DNA from: Micromonosporaceae bacterium
Lineage (GTDB): Bacteria; Actinomycetota; Actinomycetes; Mycobacteriales; Micromonosporaceae
DNA: 64,000 nt
Assembly: GCA_009377645.1 (NCBI GenBank)
Contig: WHTQ01000009.1
Span: forward strand, 27,442 to 91,441
Direction: 5' to 3'
This document shows positions 60,419-64,000 of this stretch, piece by piece. The notes under the pieces are model-generated. The model saw only the letters and a list, made by a program, of their open reading frames with translations. It searched no databases and was not told the DNA's origin. Position 1 is the stretch's first letter. Each line of letters begins with the position of its first letter. A program made the translations under genes and the position numbers.

Positions 60419-62596
60419 CTACCCGGCGGCGGCGAGCACGGCGGCCTCGACCCGTTCCCGCTCGGCCGGGTCCGACCACTTGCCGACCAGGTAGAACGCG
60501 TCCACCACATCCGCCCCGAGGGTGGAGATCCGGGCCGCCCGCACCTGCGCCCCGGCCCGGTCGAGCGCGGTCGCCACCCGGAACAGCAGGCCGGGCGCAT
60601 CCGCGGCGCGCAGCTCCAGCACCACCGCGTCGGTGGCCGCGTCCCCGTGCCAGACCACCCGCGGCGGCGCGCCGGAGCCAGGCGACTGGCCCGGCTGCCG
60701 CAGCACCGACCCATTTCCGGTGGCGGCCCGCCGCAGGTCGGCGGCGAGCGCCGTCGGGTCCACCCCGATCCCGTACCGCGGCTGTACCACGAACTCCACC
60801 AGCGCCCGCCCGTCCACCACGGCGGCGTCCGCGCTGACTACGTCCAGCCGGTGTGCCGCCAGGCTGCCGGCCACGGCGGCCAGCAGCCCGCGCTGGCCGG
60901 CCGCCGCCACCGCCACCCGATCCCCCGCCACCCGCACCGCCGGCAGCGGGCCGGCGACCAGCCCCGGGTCCGGCGTCACCGGAGTCGGCAGCTCCCCGTC
61001 GCGCAGCGCCCGCCGGACCCGGCCGACCAGCTCGGCCACCAGCCGTCCCTTCCAGTCCGACCAGGCGGCCGGGCCGGTCGCCGCCGCGTCCGCCCGGGCC
61101 AGTGCGTGCAGCAGGTCCAGCGTGCCCGGGTCCCCGACCAGGTCGGCCACCCTGGCGATGGTCACCGGGTCGGACAGGTCCCGCCGGGTGGCGGTGTCCG
61201 GCAGCAGCAGGTGCCACCGGACCAGCCGGGACACCACCGCCACGTCGGCCGGGCGGAGCCCGATCCGGCGCGCGACCGCCGCCGCCACCGGCACACCGGC
61301 CTGGCAGTGATCACCCGGCAGGCCCTTGCCCACGTCATGCAGCAGCGCGCCGAGCAGCAGCAGATCCGGCCGCGGCACCTCCCGGGTGAACCGGGCCGCC
61401 TCGGCCGCCGCCTGCACCAGGTGCCGGTCCAGCGTGAACCGGTGCACCGGGTGGTGTTGGGGCGCGCCCCGCAGCCGCCGCCACTCCGGCAGCCAGCCGA
61501 CCACCAGCCCGTACCGGTCGCAGGTCTCCCAGGTCGGCACCAGCGCCGGGCCCGATCCGAGCAGGCTCAGGAACGCGTCCCGGGCCGCGCCCGGCCATGG
61601 CTGCGGCAGCGGCGGGCAGTAGCTGGCCAGCCATTCGCAGGTGGCGCGGGCGATCGGCAGGCCGGCGGAGGCGGCCGCCGCGGCCACCCGCAGCGGCAGG
61701 GTCGGGTCCGGCCGGGGCCCGATCGCGGCCCGGGCCAGCACCGCCTCCCCCTCGTACGCCACCACGTCCCGGGCCACCGGCCGGCGCTGCGGGCGGCGTT
61801 CCGGCCCGGGACCGCGACCGGCCGGCCAGCGGCGCACCGCCCGCCAGGCGTCGTCCAGCGCATGGGCGACGGTACGCGCGTCGGTGGAAACCCGGCGCAG
61901 CAGGGCATCCCGGTCGGCCAGCCCCAGCCGCGCCGCCACCGCACCGGCCTCGGCCGCGTACAGCCGGTCCACCCGCCGCCCCGCGGCCAGGTGCAGCGCG
62001 TCCCGCACGTCCAGCAGCCGGGTGTACGCGGCCCGGACCGCCGGACGGAACGAGTCAGCCACTCCCGCGTACCCGATCCCGCGCAGCACCCCGACATCGC
62101 GCAACCCGCCGGCGGCCTGCTTGAGGTCGCCCTCCAGCAGGAAGGCCAGCTCCCCGTGCCGGCGGTGGCGCTGCCGGGTCGCCTCCCGCAGCCGGGGCAG
62201 CGCCCGCCCGGCGACCCGCCGCCACTGCTCCCGCGCGGCCGCCGCCAGCTCCCCAGCCAGTTTCGCGTCGCCGGCGACCAGCCGGGCATCCAGCAGCCCG
62301 AGCCCGACCGCCGGGTCGTCCCGCGCCACCGACAGCGACTCGGCCACCGTCCGCACCGCGTGATCCAGTCTCAGCCCGGCATCCCAGATCGGGTACCAGA
62401 TCCGGGACGCCAGCTCCCCGACCCCGGCCACCTCCGCGTGCACCAGCACCAGGTCCAGGTCACCCGCCGGCGCGCACTCCCGCCGCCCCAGCCCACCGAC
62501 CGCGACCAGCGCCACCCCCTCCGGCAGTCCGGTCGCGAGCCCGGCCAGGAACCGGTCGAGCGCCGCCGCCCGCGCAGCCCGGGCGGCGGCGCCCAC
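60419..62596 (-). CDS. glnD: [Protein-PII] uridylyltransferase GlnD
   Basis: A 725-residue sensor of nitrogen state that modifies GlnB. The nucleotidyltransferase motif VAVGGLGRRECAPAGDLDLVLVH is at residue 30, then GDLKQAAGGLRDV, an HD domain with LLGALLHDVGKGLPGDH, and two C-terminal ACT domains (RGLLAAVAGSLAAHRLDVVSADA and APGLLFRVATALDRAG). It is shorter at the N-terminus than enterobacterial GlnD. GTG 62596 is taken as start; glnB ends 17 bases before. Confidence 0.92.
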   Translation of the reverse strand: MGAAARAARAAALDRFLAGLATGLPEGVALVAVGGLGRRECAPAGDLDLVLVHAEVAGVGELASRIWYPIWDAGLRLDHAVRTVAESLSVARDDPAVGLGLLDARLVAGDAKLAGELAAAAREQWRRVAGRALPRLREATRQRHRRHGELAFLLEGDLKQAAGGLRDVGVLRGIGYAGVADSFRPAVRAAYTRLLDVRDALHLAAGRRVDRLYAAEAGAVAARLGLADRDALLRRVSTDARTVAHALDDAWRAVRRWPAGRGPGPERRPQRRPVARDVVAYEGEAVLARAAIGPRPDPTLPLRVAAAAASAGLPIARATCEWLASYCPPLPQPWPGAARDAFLSLLGSGPALVPTWETCDRYGLVVGWLPEWRRLRGAPQHHPVHRFTLDRHLVQAAAEAARFTREVPRPDLLLLGALLHDVGKGLPGDHCQAGVPVAAAVARRIGLRPADVAVVSRLVRWHLLLPDTATRRDLSDPVTIARVADLVGDPGTLDLLHALARADAAATGPAAWSDWKGRLVAELVGRVRRALRDGELPTPVTPDPGLVAGPLPAVRVAGDRVAVAAAGQRGLLAAVAGSLAAHRLDVVSADAAVVDGRALVEFVVQPRYGIGVDPTALAADLRRAATGNGSVLRQPGQSPGSGAPPRVVWHGDAATDAVVLELRAADAPGLLFRVATALDRAGAQVRAARISTLGADVVDAFYLVGKWSDPAERERVEAAVLAAAG

Positions 62597-62613
62597 CCCC
62601 TCACTGGGCGGGA

Positions 62614-64000
<1,387 letters not shown>

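Overview
The window is about 64 kb of very GC-rich DNA with strong G/C preference at third codon positions, frequent GTG starts and many 4-base ATGA/GTGA gene overlaps. Gene content and order in the right half (amt-glnB-glnD, ffh, proS, rpsP-KH-rimM-trmD-rplS-lepB-lepB-rnhB-DUF2469, yraN-comM-dprA-xerC, rpsB-tsf-pyrH-frr-cdsA-rlmN) are those of an actinobacterial chromosome. A Micromonosporaceae-like organism is my best inference; no rRNA or tRNA was found to test it.

Left region (1-13.4 kb): part of a type II polyketide gene cluster. It holds a minimal synthase (KS-alpha, chain length factor with Gln in place of the active Cys, acyl carrier protein), two methyltransferases, a flavin halogenase-like oxidoreductase running off the left edge, an FAD monooxygenase, a cupin, a cyclase-family hydrolase, an SRPBCC protein, a deazaflavin-type reductase, a PadR regulator with its membrane partner, and a DrrAB-like ABC exporter flanked by two DUF1772 (anthrone oxygenase-like) membrane proteins. 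A DUF2306 membrane gene and a PhnD-PhnC-PhnE-like ABC importer follow (13.4-16.5 kb).

Middle region (16.5-24.6 kb), the most interesting part: a minus-strand, tightly packed operon reading arsenite-methyltransferase-like protein, an unrecognised 220-residue protein whose frame is interrupted by one in-frame UGA, an acyl-ACP-reductase-like dehydrogenase, an APC permease, an 85-residue LuxR-type HTH protein, selA and selB. The UGA is followed at the canonical distance by a perfect bacterial SECIS-like hairpin, and coding character continues to the next stop. I read this as a new selenoprotein made with the SelA/SelB encoded in the same operon. The locus may encode an undescribed selenium-dependent pathway. 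selC (tRNA-Sec) and selD are not visible here.

24.9-33.3 kb: accessory genes, comprising a phytoene-dehydrogenase-like oxidoreductase, cell-surface polymer genes (CDP-glycerol glycerophosphotransferase-like, methyltransferase, GT4 glycosyltransferase), an LPXTG wall-anchored protein with a helix-hairpin-helix domain, and a metallo-beta-lactamase/Rieske fusion.

33.3-64 kb: core housekeeping genes almost all on the minus strand, in operons for translation, ribosome maturation, protein export, recombination/competence and nitrogen sensing. Interruptions include a TM-less CASTOR/POLLUX-like protein, an Uma2-family gene, an amidohydrolase and a SufR-like regulator divergent from two membrane proteins with matched operator-like sites.
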